DNA of 64,000 bases, taken from contig CM066916.1 in assembly GCA_033964015.1 (NCBI GenBank), positions 30,831,404 to 30,895,403 on the forward strand. The letters run 5' to 3'. Position 1 is the first letter of the stretch, and the number at the start of each line of letters is the position of its first letter. The position numbers were made by a program, and so were the translations under genes. Positions 34,301-45,500 of the stretch are shown here, piece by piece. Below the pieces are notes generated by a model. It was not told the DNA's origin, made no database searches, and was given only the letters and a program-made list of their open reading frames with translations. Source of the stretch: Scolanthus callimorphus (Eukaryota > Cnidaria > Anthozoa > Actiniaria > Edwardsiidae).

Positions 34301-37000
34301 GATACTTGGTATGATAGCACTTATTTACTGGGATCGAGGGAATCCGCTTCGGGAAACATCAGCGGTCTAAGGGACCACAAACATACTGTTTCAATTGGTC
34401 TGAGTAAAAAAGAACTAAATACTTCATTTACTGTTAAATTGTTCTGTAACCTTTAAATAATCCTTAGCACACACCTTTCGAGTGCCAATCATCCAGTTTG
34501 CACAGCTTCCCAGGGTACTTCCTCCGCCCAGTAACTCACAAGGTTGAACAAGACCAACCAGGATGTCCGGTGGGCCGAGGTGGAACATAGAGCAATGCGG
34601 GTGTGTTTTACAAAAGTACGAGCACATTTCTTTGTCTGTAACGTTGAATGCGTCCACGACTGTTGCATCCGTTATTCGATAGTTGTTAAGTGTGGCTGCA
34701 AGTTCGGGTTCAGGGCTGCCATAGTCACACTGCTGACCTGGAATGAAATAACTTATAAATAACAGTGAAGACAACTGAAAGAGAAGCGTTGAGGACCTAG
34801 ATTTTACGAGATACCTATTTTCATTTAGCTTTATTGAATAATAGTGAGTGACATTAGAAAATTAAAAGAATGATTCAAGATCCGGAAATAATGAGGGTCG
34901 AAGGTTTCGAACGTAACCAAAGAGTTCTACATTTTACCTCATACACTAACCAAGAACCTAGAAAAATCGTTAGAAAAGCCAGGATCAGAGCAAAACGAAC
35001 ACCCCTCTGAAAAACTAAAGAAAGCGGACCTCTTCCAAACGATTCTAGCTATAGGCTCAGGCGTACAAACAAACAAACAAACACTGACAACATGATTTTG
35101 ATTATATTGGAAAATCAACCCGATATGCGGGGACATACAACGAGCACCAACTCTTAAAATACATTTTAACGGCTTTTCTGCTGTTTGCAAGAGTTTTTGG
35201 TTTGTATAAAATATGATATTAAAAGTTGCTGGGGAAACATTTTCTGTTCCTGTTTTGAGGCACAAATTTTCCCAGCCAGCAACGGGGAAGATAACGTTTT
35301 TGCCAGTTAGAAGAAACTCAAACTTTCAATTGTCATGTTTGAAAAATTCGTTTGTAAAACGATCAACATTTTCCCAGCAAAGAGGGAACAGAAACCTTAC
35401 GCACACAGAACATTTTTCCCAAAAACCTGGTAACTATTTTGCCCAGCATAGCATTGTTTGTATGTTTTTTTTCTCAGCAGCCTGCTTGTCCCAATTTGCT
35501 GAACCAACGAGGGGAAGGCCTGCAGAACAGAACAGATTTTTCGGAACAGATTCGTTTTGTGCACCTGTATCGTGATTTAAATGAAGCAAAATCTGGCGAC
35601 TCAAATGATGTAGAACTTGTTAAAAATTCTAAGAAAAATGACTTTACTTCACATTATCAATGAGGATGAATTGCTTTTACGACGACAAATAAAAAGAAAA
35701 CACAAAAATAAATTTAAAAAATAAACTTTAGTATTACGTAGTATTGAATTCTAGTTATTTTTGTTTTTAGTTTCTTACCGTTTATCAAGACTTTTCCCAC
35801 CAGCATTGTTGCAAACACAACCACAAATTTCTCTGCGGCAAACGAACGCGAAAGAGGTTTTACAAGAAACGACAACATTTTCATGGCAAGTCAGCTGGAG
35901 AAAGCTTAAAAATGAGGGAGATCCTTGACAAATAACAAGGAATTTGCTGCCTTAATTATATATTAACCCCCGGAATGGCAAAGAATAGGTAAAATTATTA
36001 TCTAATTAGAAGTTACGCTCTTTCTAAGGGCCTTTCAGGAGTACAGCTTTATGTTCACAACTAGTCGATCCAGAATTTAAATTAAATTAAAATGAATATT
36101 ATGTAAATCCGTAATCACTCGAAAGTGTTCTATATACGCAGTGTTTTTGTTCCAACACCTTTTTCTTTCTTCTTAGTAAAAAATAGTTTAGCTTCTTTAT
36201 CTAGCATTTCGTTCATTATTTTAAAATAACATCTCCATAGGACGTCATTTCTTTTCTCCCATATCGATACACCTCTAATGAATGACAATGAGGAATTTCC
36301 CACCTTGCGAACAAATAAGAAAACAAAATTTCTGGACAACAGATTTTTTCATAAAGTTAAGTTACCACGATTGCGATATTGATATCTAGAACCAAGGAGA
36401 GCAATTTTCTGATGACTGTAGTAAAACCAGTCCAAAACTAATTACACCCAGTTCTGAATAAAACCAATATGAGTGATGGGCACTTGCTCACGACAGTAAT
36501 ACGAAAACTGTCCTATAAAGAGCCTGAATGAATCATGGTCCTTTTAAGCCAAAGCAGTTCAATCTTTCCTTTCTTTCCGTTTTTAGAATTCTATCGACAA
36601 GATGGACAGATGTCTAAGTTTTGCCGAACTGTTCTTCATCGTGTACTCGGCAACCGATCGTACTTCGTTCGACGAGGCTCGGCTCCTCGTCAAATACATA
36701 CAGAACAACAAAACTGTTCAACCTCCCCCTGCAATGATAATTGTCGCGACAAAATGCGACCTGGCCCACCTGTACCAAGTGGAGGAAAATGAAGGACGTT
36801 TTCTGGCTCAAGATATGGACGGACTCTTTTATCCTATTTCGGTCTCAGAAGGATATCTTGAAGTACAGGACTTACTCGAGGAGTCATTACGACATTCTAT
36901 GAACAGGGATAAAAACAAGACTTCCAGGATGTCTAAAGTTAAGGAAGGCATTCAAGGAACTGCGAAATTCTTACGACGTAGATCAACTGGGATGCTTTAA
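25249..37000 (+). CDS. Ras-like GTPase 1, RERG-type (whole gene, 4 exons)
   Basis: Exons 25249-25339, 27328-27384, 29941-30014 and 36587-37000 give a 211-aa small GTPase. G1 is GKDGVGKS (23-30), switch I is FIGEYDSSLEATYRHH, G3 is DIMDTAGK (67-74), G4 is TKCD (129-132) and G5 is SVSEG. The ESTYRH-like switch I, the absence of a CAAX box and the basic end (RRRSTGML) place it with the RERG/RASL branch of Ras. Relative to Ras, codon 12 is Asp, Thr35 is Ser and Gln61 is Lys, so intrinsic GTP hydrolysis is predicted to be weak. A candidate AATAAA lies at 37350. Intron 3 (6.6 kb) houses an antisense lectin gene. Recognition of the fold is certain; the exact orthology is not. Confidence 0.9.
27328..27384 (+). 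CDS. GTPase 1 exon 2 (switch I)
   Basis: 57 bp encoding ALTVRFLTRRFIGEYDSSL. Acceptor TTCCAG, donor G|GTGAGT, phase 1 on both sides. Confidence 0.9.
27412..27570. repeat. Degenerate GGATCCC-rich tandem repeat
   Basis: About ten copies of ggatccc/ggatcc at irregular 12-25 bp spacing, within GTPase 1 intron 2. Confidence 0.7.
28316..28535. mobile_element. MITE with GGTGCACACT ends
   Basis: Inverted ends 'ggtgcacactagcgacataa' and its near-complement, 220 bp. In GTPase 1 intron 2. Confidence 0.75.
29239..29916 (-). pseudogene. Unidentified coding-like fragment, frameshifted
   Basis: Two overlapping minus-strand frames read as a broken helical protein: one gives TVRKGLILITRELKAAETTR, the other continues with VGEDLSTRIAQIADVQLTVI; a third frame at 29239-29550 has NRLKAAIVEALAAGNRKK. 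The need to change frame suggests a decayed gene copy, or chance. No family recognised. In GTPase 1 intron 2 on the opposite strand. Confidence 0.2.
29941..30014 (+). CDS. GTPase 1 exon 3 (G3/DTAGK)
   Basis: 74 bp encoding EATYRHHLIIDGQF and then LDIMDTAGK. Acceptor GTTTTAG, donor AAG|GTGAGC, phase 0 out. Confidence 0.9.
30015..32116. other. GTPase 1 intron 3, left part
   Basis: Contains the fold-back element at 31434-31583. A stretch at about 30300-30780 looks transposon-like in base composition but shows no recognisable protein. Otherwise nothing seen. Confidence 0.4.
31434..31583. mobile_element. Fold-back MITE, 150 bp
   Basis: Arms contain 'gcatgatagtgagatttg' and 'caaatctcactatcatgc', and closer to the centre 'gtgttatctgcc'/'ggcggataacac'. 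A matching 'taacactta'/'taagtgtta' pair at about 31430 and 31905 hints at a larger element. Confidence 0.7.
32117..32547 (-). CDS. PAN-lectin exon 4 (C-type lectin domain)
   Basis: The whole lectin domain in one exon, from PDCKTGWQFYGESCFYL to CERRKSFESTY and the stop. Acceptor GCGTTTTAG, phase 1. Confidence 0.92.
32117..35884 (-). CDS. Secreted PAN plus C-type lectin protein (whole gene, 4 exons, nested in GTPase 1 intron 3)
   Basis: Exons 35779-35884, 34475-34737, 33410-33491 and 32117-32547 splice with matching phases (1, 0, 1) to a 293-aa protein. Residues 1-36 are a hydrophobic leader (FVVVFATMLVGKVLI). Residues 37-123 are a PAN/apple-type domain with six cysteines. Residues 124-150 form a short linker with four cysteines. 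Residues 151-293 are a long-form C-type lectin domain: DCKTGWQFYGESCFYLE, WIGL, YNNWD, QPD, DCV, W-H-D and a final C. QPD is the sugar-site triplet linked to galactose binding; the usual WND is WHD here. The whole gene lies antisense within an intron of the GTPase gene. Ligand and role are unknown. Confidence 0.85.
33410..33491 (-). CDS. PAN-lectin exon 3 (cysteine linker)
   Basis: 82 bp: CSDNETPTCESAKCLVAG and then a basic stretch ending IIKC. Acceptor TTGACAG, donor T|GTGAGT. It starts in phase 0 and ends in phase 1, exactly what is needed to join exon 2 to the lectin exon. Confidence 0.7.
34475..34737 (-). CDS. PAN-lectin exon 2 (PAN/apple domain)
   Basis: Begins GQQCDYGSPEPELAATLNNY, with the C-x3-C (MCSYFCKTHPHC) core of apple domains, and ends NWMIGTRK. 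Acceptor ATTCCAG, donor AAG|GTGTGT, phase 0. Confidence 0.85.
35779..35884 (-). CDS. PAN-lectin exon 1 (signal peptide)
   Basis: Starts MKMLSFLVKPLSRSF; a second in-frame Met at codon 3 could be the true start. The hydrophobic core is at residues 20-33. Donor G|GTAAGA, phase 1. Confidence 0.75.
36587..37000 (+). CDS. GTPase 1 exon 4 (G4, G5, C-terminus)
   Basis: Starts NSIDKMDRCLSFAELFFIVY, then TKCDL, SVSEGY and a basic tail. Acceptor TTTTTAG, stop at 36998-37000. Confidence 0.92.
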   Translation, partial: NSIDKMDRCLSFAELFFIVYSATDRTSFDEARLLVKYIQNNKTVQPPPAMIIVATKCDLAHLYQVEENEGRFLAQDMDGLFYPISVSEGYLEVQDLLEESLRHSMNRDKNKTSRMSKVKEGIQGTAKFLRRRSTGML

Positions 37001-37170
37001 TGGATCCGCGACCGAGCACGCTAGGGCAGAACTTCACATCTCCGGTTAAGCCGCCCAGCTATCTTGCAATAGCTGAGTAGTGTCTTACTTTCCCTGCTAA
37101 CAGAAGCCACTTCGATCTTGCTTTGTGTTAGAGTGGCCTCTGCACACAACCTCGTCCAGGATCGTGCAAG

Positions 37171-37257
37171 TACTGGTTAGGCTGGTTTAGGCTGGTTAGG
37201 CTGGATACTGGTTAGGCTGGTTTAGGCTGGTTAGGCTGGATACTGGTTAGGCTGGTT
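37171..37257. repeat. 35-bp tandem repeat, 2.5 copies
   Basis: Unit starts 'tactggttaggctggtttag' and is itself built from GGTTTAGGCT/GGTTAGGCT pieces. Confidence 0.85.
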
Positions 37258-38169
37258 TTACAGGAATGGCGTCAGTGTTTTTGCTTCGAAACAGCGCGTG
37301 CTTTCAAGAGTGATTTCTCGATTCAACGACCCACACAAATTTAATAGAAAATAAAACGATTTCAAGCGAAATTTAGAAGGGTATCAGAGAAAACGAGCTA
37401 TCTTAAAGGCCACAAAAAGGTACTTCACGTAAGTTGTCAGCTCATAAATTGACTTTTTCTTGTTCGCGCACAAACCTGACCGACCGGTTTCTCGAAGCTC
37501 ACGCCATGTTCTCAGACATGCGTCATGTGTGTGTAGAGGCTACTTTTGGGAAGTTGAGAAATTAAAGAAAATACTAAAAGAGCAAATGCTGAGATTAAAA
37601 GTAGCGTCTGCTCGCAGGGAACGTGTTGCTGCATTAATTACGATCTGTCTCACGGCTTCAAGGCTGTAAAGTGGGGATGGCTGGGAGTTTGTTTCCACTC
37701 TATAATTTGTTATTTCGGTAGCGTTCGCGGCGGAGCGCAAAATTGACGCGGATCCAATTCTGAAAAACTGGTAGGATAACACAGCATATAGTCCTATTTT
37801 GCAGAAGAACCTTCGTCAGGCAAAGATCGAGAGCAAAACAGGTCAATGCTGTCTTGTGCATGGACGACGTTTAGCACAAAGAGATCATGTGACCAGCATT
37901 ACTGTGTCATAATAATAATAAAATAGCTTATATAGCGCCTATACATTGCTGTTCTAGGCGCCTTACATGATTTTTAAAAAAGAAATAAACTAAAATTACT
38001 TAAAAATTAAAAAAATGTGATCGACATGTGTGCTTTAACTACACTAATATTGCGCTCGCGTGACTTACGGAATAGATGTGCACGTTTGCCCCCAGCAGGT
38101 CATGTGATTTCTTGATTTAATTTGCCATTACGATCTTGTGCATTGCTTATGGTTAAACACCAAATTGTC

Positions 38170-39408
38170 ATTGACGCGGTCACAGCACTGACGCGGTCAA
38201 GGTACTGACGCGGTCACGGTCCTGTCATGGTCATGGTTCTGGCATGGTCACGGTACTGACACGGTACTGACACAGTCACGGCACTGACGCGGTCACGGTA
38301 CTGACGCGGCCACGGCACTGACACGGCCACGGTACTGACACGGTCACAGCACTGACGCGGCCACAGCACTGACGCGGTCAAGGTACTGACGCCGTCACGG
38401 TCCTGTCATGGTCATGGTTCTGGCATGGTCACGGTACTGACGCGGTCACGGTACTGACACGGTCACGGTACTGACACGGTACGGTCCTGTCATGGTCACG
38501 GTACTGACATGGTCACGGTACTGACATGGTCAAGGTACTGACGCCGTCACGGTACTGACACGGTCAAGGTACTGACGCGGTCACGGTCCTGTCATGGTCA
38601 CGGTACTGACATGGTCACGGTACTGACATGGTCACGGTACTGACACGGTCACGGTACTGACACGGTCAAGGTACTGACGCGGTCACGGTCCTGTCATGGT
38701 CACGGTACTGACACGGTCACGGTACTGACGCGGTCACGGTACTGTCATGGTCACGGTACTGACATGGTCACGGTACTGACATGGTCACGGTACTGACACG
38801 GTCAAGGTACGGACGCGGTCACGGTCCTGTCATGGTCATGGTTCTGGCATGGTCACGGTACTGAGACGGTCAAGGTACTGACGCGGTCACGGCACTGACG
38901 CGGTCACGGCACTGACGCGGTCACGGTACTGACACGGTAACGGTACTGACGCGGTCACGGTACTGACACGGTCAAGGTACTGACGCGGTCACGGTACTGA
39001 CATGGTCACGGCACTGACGCGGTCACGGTACTGACACGGTCACGGTACTGACACGGTCACGGCACTGACACGGTCACGGTACTGACACGGTCACGGTACT
39101 GGCGGTACTGACGCGGTCAAGGTACTGACACGGTCACGGTACTGACACGGTCACGGCACTGACACGGTCACGGTACTGACACGGTCACGGTACTGGCGGT
39201 ACTGACGCGGTCAAGGTACTGACGCGGTCACGGTACTGACATGGTCACGGTACTGACGCGGTCACGGTACTGACACGGTCACGGTACTGACACGGTCACG
39301 GTACTGGCGGCACTGACGCGGTCAAGGTACTGACACAGTCACGGCACTGACACAGTCACGGCACTGAGCCAGCACTGATACGGTCATAGTACTGACATTG
39401 TCACGGCT
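38170..39408. repeat. 17-bp minisatellite array, about 73 copies
   Basis: Core unit GGTACTGACACGGTCAC with recurrent variants (ACGCGG, ACATGG, TCAAGG, CCTGTCATGG). Larger blocks recur: 'ggttctggcatggtcacgg' (three times) and 'ggtactggcggtactgacgc' or near copies (three times), so the array has higher-order structure. The period is not a multiple of 3 and no long frame crosses it. Confidence 0.95.
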
Positions 39409-41601
39409 CCGCACCCTAATTCTCCTCTCCCTAATTCTTTCTCTCTTTGTGTAACACGTAAAGGATTACAAAAGAACATAGAAAAGAAAATCCGGTCTAA
39501 AAATAACTTGATCTATAAAATGAATGATACTTATTTAACCACGAAAGTTACAACAGCTATTGGGCTGGTTTAATGATAATATAGAGGAGAATTAAAGAAT
39601 GAGCCGAAACTCAATCAAAATCTCAAACAAAAAGGCTAACTTGTTCACATTGGTAGAAATGGGCTCCCGTTTGATCTCCTGTTTGTTCGAGTCTCAAGAC
39701 ACCAGTTGTCTGTGTTCTGTGTTCGAATAACACACACAGCATGGAGAACACATAGGTTCAGAGAACACGCGACCGTGCTCAGCAAGATTGAATTGACACG
39801 TGACACGTGATCTATGCCCAAAGCTACAATCGTAGCTACAATGTAGAGTCCGTGTTGATTGATGTATTCCCCCTACGACCCACATTACATAAGATAAAAA
39901 GAACAGGATAACAAGGGAGAAGGACCAATTGGGGCTCAATTAGGAACTAAACTAAGCAATTGAGGTAGTGTTTTGAAAGCTTTGTAGATTGAGCTATTAG
40001 AATTTGTAAATTTACCTCTTTCTCTTGTAAAACACAAAAGAGCTCAGTTTTCTATAGAACAGTCGGCTTCCTAAACAATAACATTCTTTATCACCTACCG
40101 TCTTCATAACATTAATGTCGCCTGTCGGTTCGTCTGATTAATTCACCACTTTAATTTATTGAACCAGCAATTAATCAATTAAGTGCCTTCACATTTGGGG
40201 TGCGCGGAGCTCAAACGCAAGTTCTCCGGGAAAGAAGAGCATTCACATTAAACAAACGCCGGTTAAATAAAAGCAATCTTCCTGAAGATATTTTCAAAGG
40301 TATGATAAAACATTTTCTCCTTCTCTAATTGCACGGCGTAACTACAGGCACATACATCCTTGATGGAGCAAGCTATGTACAAGTTCATGCATCTATGCTT
40401 CGTTTAATACTGGCAACGTTCTATCTGCTATTTTTTTTTATCGGCTTTAGTTTTTAATGTAACGAGACAATTAAAGATTTGAGCCATTACATCCTTAATA
40501 GTGCGACTAATAACACTTTGATAAGATCAGCTTTTAACGCTACAACACACCAATGTTTCTGGGACATTTTATTGTACCTCGAAAAAGTGAAATTACTACA
40601 TCAGATGTAGATGTCTGGAAGTATTTTTGCTGAAAAGACGGCATAAAATATGCCCAAATTTCCAGCGAGAGCTTTTCCTAAAGAACAGAACTACAATGCC
40701 GAAAAAAACAGGTAGGTATAAAAGTTATGGAATCAAAAACAACCTTTGAAAAATAGTATTGTTCTATTGCACAAAACATTCTTTGAATTCCTTTCTTTTA
40801 TAACTTGTTTTTGATATCACGGGCCACTGGGAATGCTACTACAGAGCTAAAAATACCTTAGAAGATTCAATATAAACAAGGCATTGAGACTGAGATATTA
40901 GCTGAAAAGGTTTTAAGATAAACGCGCGATAAGGAACCTGGAACGCTTCAGGTGTTGGGCTGGGCAGTCCACACCCTAACCTGACTATGCTTGTTGTTTG
41001 AACTTAATTTTTTCTCGCTGGTAACAATTTGCGTAGCCAATCATATGCTTAGACTACTAAAAGCATTGTTTCCTGTGGAGGGGAATAATGTATACAAAGC
41101 GCATGCGCTGACGCATGCGCATTCCACGTTAGATTCCACGTAGTATAAGTGCAAGCAAAATGCAATGTCATTTTGTTTATGTTTTGTCTGTACTTACAAT
41201 ATACGAACTGTATCAGAAATATTAATACGTTGGGAACCGGCTGACTCTCTTGTGTTAAAAGATGTCGAAAGGCTTAGTCTGACATGATCGATTAGCAATA
41301 TATATACTGCGACCAATATACTGCAACCATTTTGCGGCAAAGTGGAGTTCAATAAACGACTCTGATTGGTGGAATATTTGAGTCCAGTAACTGATGCACT
41401 ACTACCATGTTTTCCAAATTTATTTTGGCTGAAACAAATCGGATATTATATCAAAAACAAAAGGCTTCGAGTTTAAATAGTATTTTCAAAAATGTTAATT
41501 ATCTTTGGAGAACAGCTGTTTTGAGAAATGCCCGACACTAATGAACTAGAAACAGCAAATCCGTCTTTGCCCTCTGAACAACAGAGTATGCAAGAATTAT
41601 T

Positions 41602-41756
41602 CAACGGACGATCCCAGCTATAACACGCACGCGCTGCATGTCGGTAGATGTGGGACATTGGTCGAACAAACTGTTAAAAAACGCGCGCTGCATTCTGGTA
41701 GTTATGGGACACGGCTTAAGGAAGAGCGCGCGCGCTTATAGCTGGAATCGTCCATT
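41602..41756. mobile_element. MITE family A, copy 3
   Basis: Left end 'caacggacgatcccagctat', right end 'atagctggaatcgtccattg'. The interior matches the copies at 8266 and 12938 in reverse orientation. Confidence 0.78.
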
Positions 41757-42479
41757 GTGTTATTGTATAGTGATTCTAGAATGGCGCACTCTAACATGTT
41801 TTCCAAATTGATTTTGGTCGAAAATACAGGATGCTATGTCAAAGCCAAAAGGCAACAAGTGTAAACAGTATTTTCGATAAAACTGTTTAATTTTAGAAAA
41901 CAGATGCTATATCGAATATTTCTTGAAACAGCAAATTTGCCATTGCCCTTTGAACCTCAGAGTATGTATTATTGTCCTTTTGTATAGCGAATCTACTAAA
42001 CTTCATTACACAACTATCCAAGAATTTTCCACTTGTTCAAATTCTTATAATTATCCGAAGATCAGGCTCTAAATACTGTCCCCAGCCAGAGGCGGTAATG
42101 TTTTATTTCGGGCATTCAAGATCGGAATGTTCAGATTTCAGGTATTTGGTGTAAATCGAAATTTGTAAGCTTTATTCTTCCTGGACTTTTGTGTATACTG
42201 GTTACTCAGGATCTGGTAACTCAGGTCTGAATATACGGGTAACTCAGGTCTGAATCGATTGCCGAACTATGTGACCGAACAGGGGCACAATCCATAGTAT
42301 TTTCAGAATATAAATCGACATTACAAGAAATACAATGCCTAGTCCTTCTTCTTAGGCTTATGATATGTAATCTTAACAGTGGTATCACGCGACTCACGAG
42401 CAGCAGACCAGGATTTCCAAGCCACACCAACTTGTATTGAGCCCTCGCCAGTGCAGATTAAAGTGGAGGATTTGAAGTC

Positions 42480-42570
42480 ATGAAACAACGACGTAAGCTG
42501 AGCTCAAGTTCCTCGTGTATCCGAAATATTCGTGTGGTTTTACTTGGACAAGATGGGGTTGGCAAGTCAG
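42480..42570 (+). CDS. GTPase 2 exon 1 (P-loop)
   Basis: MKQRRKLSSSSSCIRNIR, then VVLLGQDGVGKS. 91 bp, donor G|GTAAGG, phase 1. Confidence 0.88.
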
Positions 42571-45500
42571 GTAAGGATGGGCTACCAACTTGCAATTTCG
42601 TTTTTCTTTGGCCATAAATCCTTACATTGATGTATTCGCAAATCGTTCAACACACTATGTACCTTTCTGAATGTTACAGATAAACTTTTTCAATTTGCTA
42701 AATTTGAAATCACATGGTAATCGCTAAGTAATGCGCCTTTACTTGCCACTGCAATTTATATAATTTCCTTCCAAAATTGCTTCATGAAATAATTTCGAGT
42801 GCGCCATTTTCATATACACGTTACAAAATATTACAATATTCAAAAATATAAATATTTATATGTTTGTTTTCATTTAGTTCCTGGTCGTTACGATTTATTT
42901 CCTCGGGAAAAGCTTTATGGAATAAGATTTGATTAAATATCGACATAAAAAAAGTATAATGAAAAAAAAGTATATGGATGTTAATATAATACTCAAAGAG
43001 TTTTGTCAGACAACATACGGGTTTATTCGTTACAATCGGATAACCATTAAGCCAGTTTAACAATGATTTATTTTAAGGATGACTTAAATGTGGCTCTATT
43101 TACATTTACAGTAATAAACGTGATAATTGACTCTCGATTACATAGGTGTTAACTTATCTTTTATAAGTACATGTTTGTTGTCGAGCAAAAGCAATGACAC
43201 TTCCTGTTTAGCTTTTTTAAAAGGTCAATTAAAAATCGATCGATCTTACTCAATAACCGATTGCCATCAAGTAAAAAAGTGCGGCAAAGTAATGATACAT
43301 AACGATTCTTTACAAATTACAAGAAATTAAAACGTGGGCAATCGAACCTATTGTCGGAAGAAAAAGCCAGACATATATTCAGACGAGCACTTCATTCGGA
43401 TAAAATAGAACTGACAAGTTTACATTGCAAAAACAGCAGGGTTCTTTTTCTAATGGATGAAAACTTATTATCTCCAATTGTTGCGCATCGCTACCCAGCT
43501 TAATTAGATATGATCAGTTATTCACCTCACATCTCCGAATCATAACATGTGGATGGTGGCGAATATGGGATCAATACACGTGAGGATAGAACAATATTAT
43601 TCATGGACGATGAGGTCTATTAGACGAACCGTCTATTAGAAAATGACCCATGAGGCCAAGAAATCTAATTGCTTTAGCATAAATCAACAAGATGGTCGAT
43701 CACATATAAATACCTCCTCTTTTTCTCCACCGGTAATGGAGCTGGAAAATTTCCTAAACAAGCTCTATCACTATTATAGACCATTAGTAGAGTGGCCAAC
43801 AGAATTGCAGGATTTGTTATAGACGTCAAGTTGATTTGTACTAATGCTCTTCAGTAGAAACCCACTCGCATACTATCACGAATCCTGCAATCTGATTGGC
43901 TCTGCTACTCACTATCTATCACGAAATAGATAGTGAGTAGCGAAAACGCTAGCGCAAACCTTTCTAAAACCATGAAAATAATACGTTTTAGAAACAACTC
44001 GAAGGTAGTATGCTAGTGGATTTCTACTAAACAATTAGACTACTCGTTCTTGTTTTCTATGAGTCAAATAGTCAACTCGGCGCTACGCGCCTCGTTAACT
44101 ATATTCTATATTGACTCATAGAAAATTCGAACTCATCTAATTGTTAAATATTCAACGTCGTACGTAGAGACGAGATTAATACAAACCACATTAATCGAAC
44201 GAATTAATCGTCAGGCTATTTGCTATCTTCTACATTTCATTGTTGAAATATTCGGCATGGAAATGGTTTACTCGATTTGCAATTCATTTCACTAGCCCAG
44301 ATTAACACCTCCGATAACCTAGTCTTTAGACAGCCACAATCTCAGTTCTGCAATATACTAGTCTATATTTTAGAAGGGTGGCATATTAAATTTGAAAAAT
44401 ATTTAAGATAGAGCCTTTAAGATAGAGATTATTAAGATAGTTAATGGTTACAAAAAGAAAGGGACGTTACAATGCCCAACCCATGATGCCAGGGCGTGCC
44501 TGTCGCACCTGACAGCTAAAAATAGCAAGGTCATGCCATAACAAACCTCAGGTTAAAAAACACGCCTAAATGATCGACGCACTTGTAAATGGGAATATTT
44601 CTGTAAAATGTCCTTTCGATTTTCTATTGTAGTACAACACACAAAAAAAACAGTACAACAGGGCTATAACATGTTCTATTAATAAGACTTCTTCAGAGCA
44701 AGAGGATATCATGTAGGCTTGTTTTGCTAGTTGAGGTTTATTCTCATGATTTATATGTGGATTGCATAATATAATGGGTCCCATTCAGCGAAAAGGGACC
44801 TTAAACAGTATTTTGTCAATTTCCGTTTGGGGGTTTCTTAGGGATCTAATTTATGTGTCTAAACACAGCAGGTCATCCAAATTTTACATGGCAAAGTGGA
44901 GATCTGTCAGTTTAAATTTCCAATTTTCTAAGGGATTGTATTTGAATTCTGAACTTCTTTCACATTTTCTCTAAAGTATGAACTTCTCTAAGGCCCTCAA
45001 ATGTTGACCTACTTTTCATAATAATTTACATGCATAGTTTTCAGTGATAACACCATTACAAAGGCAGCTGCTATTTTGAGGGTGCAACCAAAGGGTCAGT
45101 TTCACAGGTCATGAAACTGAGTTGGTGAGGGCTAGTTGGCATACCTACCCTAACACCCTCTCTTCTGGGCTTTTTGGTAGAAACAATGAATTCTTTAAAG
45201 CAATGCTATACATGTTGACATTAGCATCCCTATTTAATATGAGAGCACCCCCTGGATATACTACCCATAATTTTCACTCTACAATGGCCCTTGGCCACTT
45301 GTTCTGACCATATTCAATAGATCCAGAAAGAAGGGTAAGGGGTCTTAAAAACTGCGGTTGTTAAAAACCAATGATTTTGCTAAAATCAATTGGTGACTTT
45401 TTCAGCCTTGACAGTCAGACTTGTGACAAGACGATTCATTGGTGAATATGATGCAACTTTAGGTAAGAGTGTTCAAGCTGGTTAATTTTTTAAAAAGCAA

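Larger units (their letters stand above)
37001..42479. other. Spacer between the two GTPase genes
   Basis: No gene recognised. Contains the 35-bp and 17-bp tandem arrays, a LINE/SINE-like tail ('ttatatagcgcc...ctaggcgcctta', about 37915-37970) and MITE family A copy 3. The rest is AT-rich unique sequence. Confidence 0.5.

Noticed and set aside
35213..35575. Plus-strand frame of 120 codons
   Set aside because: It lies antisense in the first intron of the PAN-lectin gene, lacks a domain and has no splice partners.
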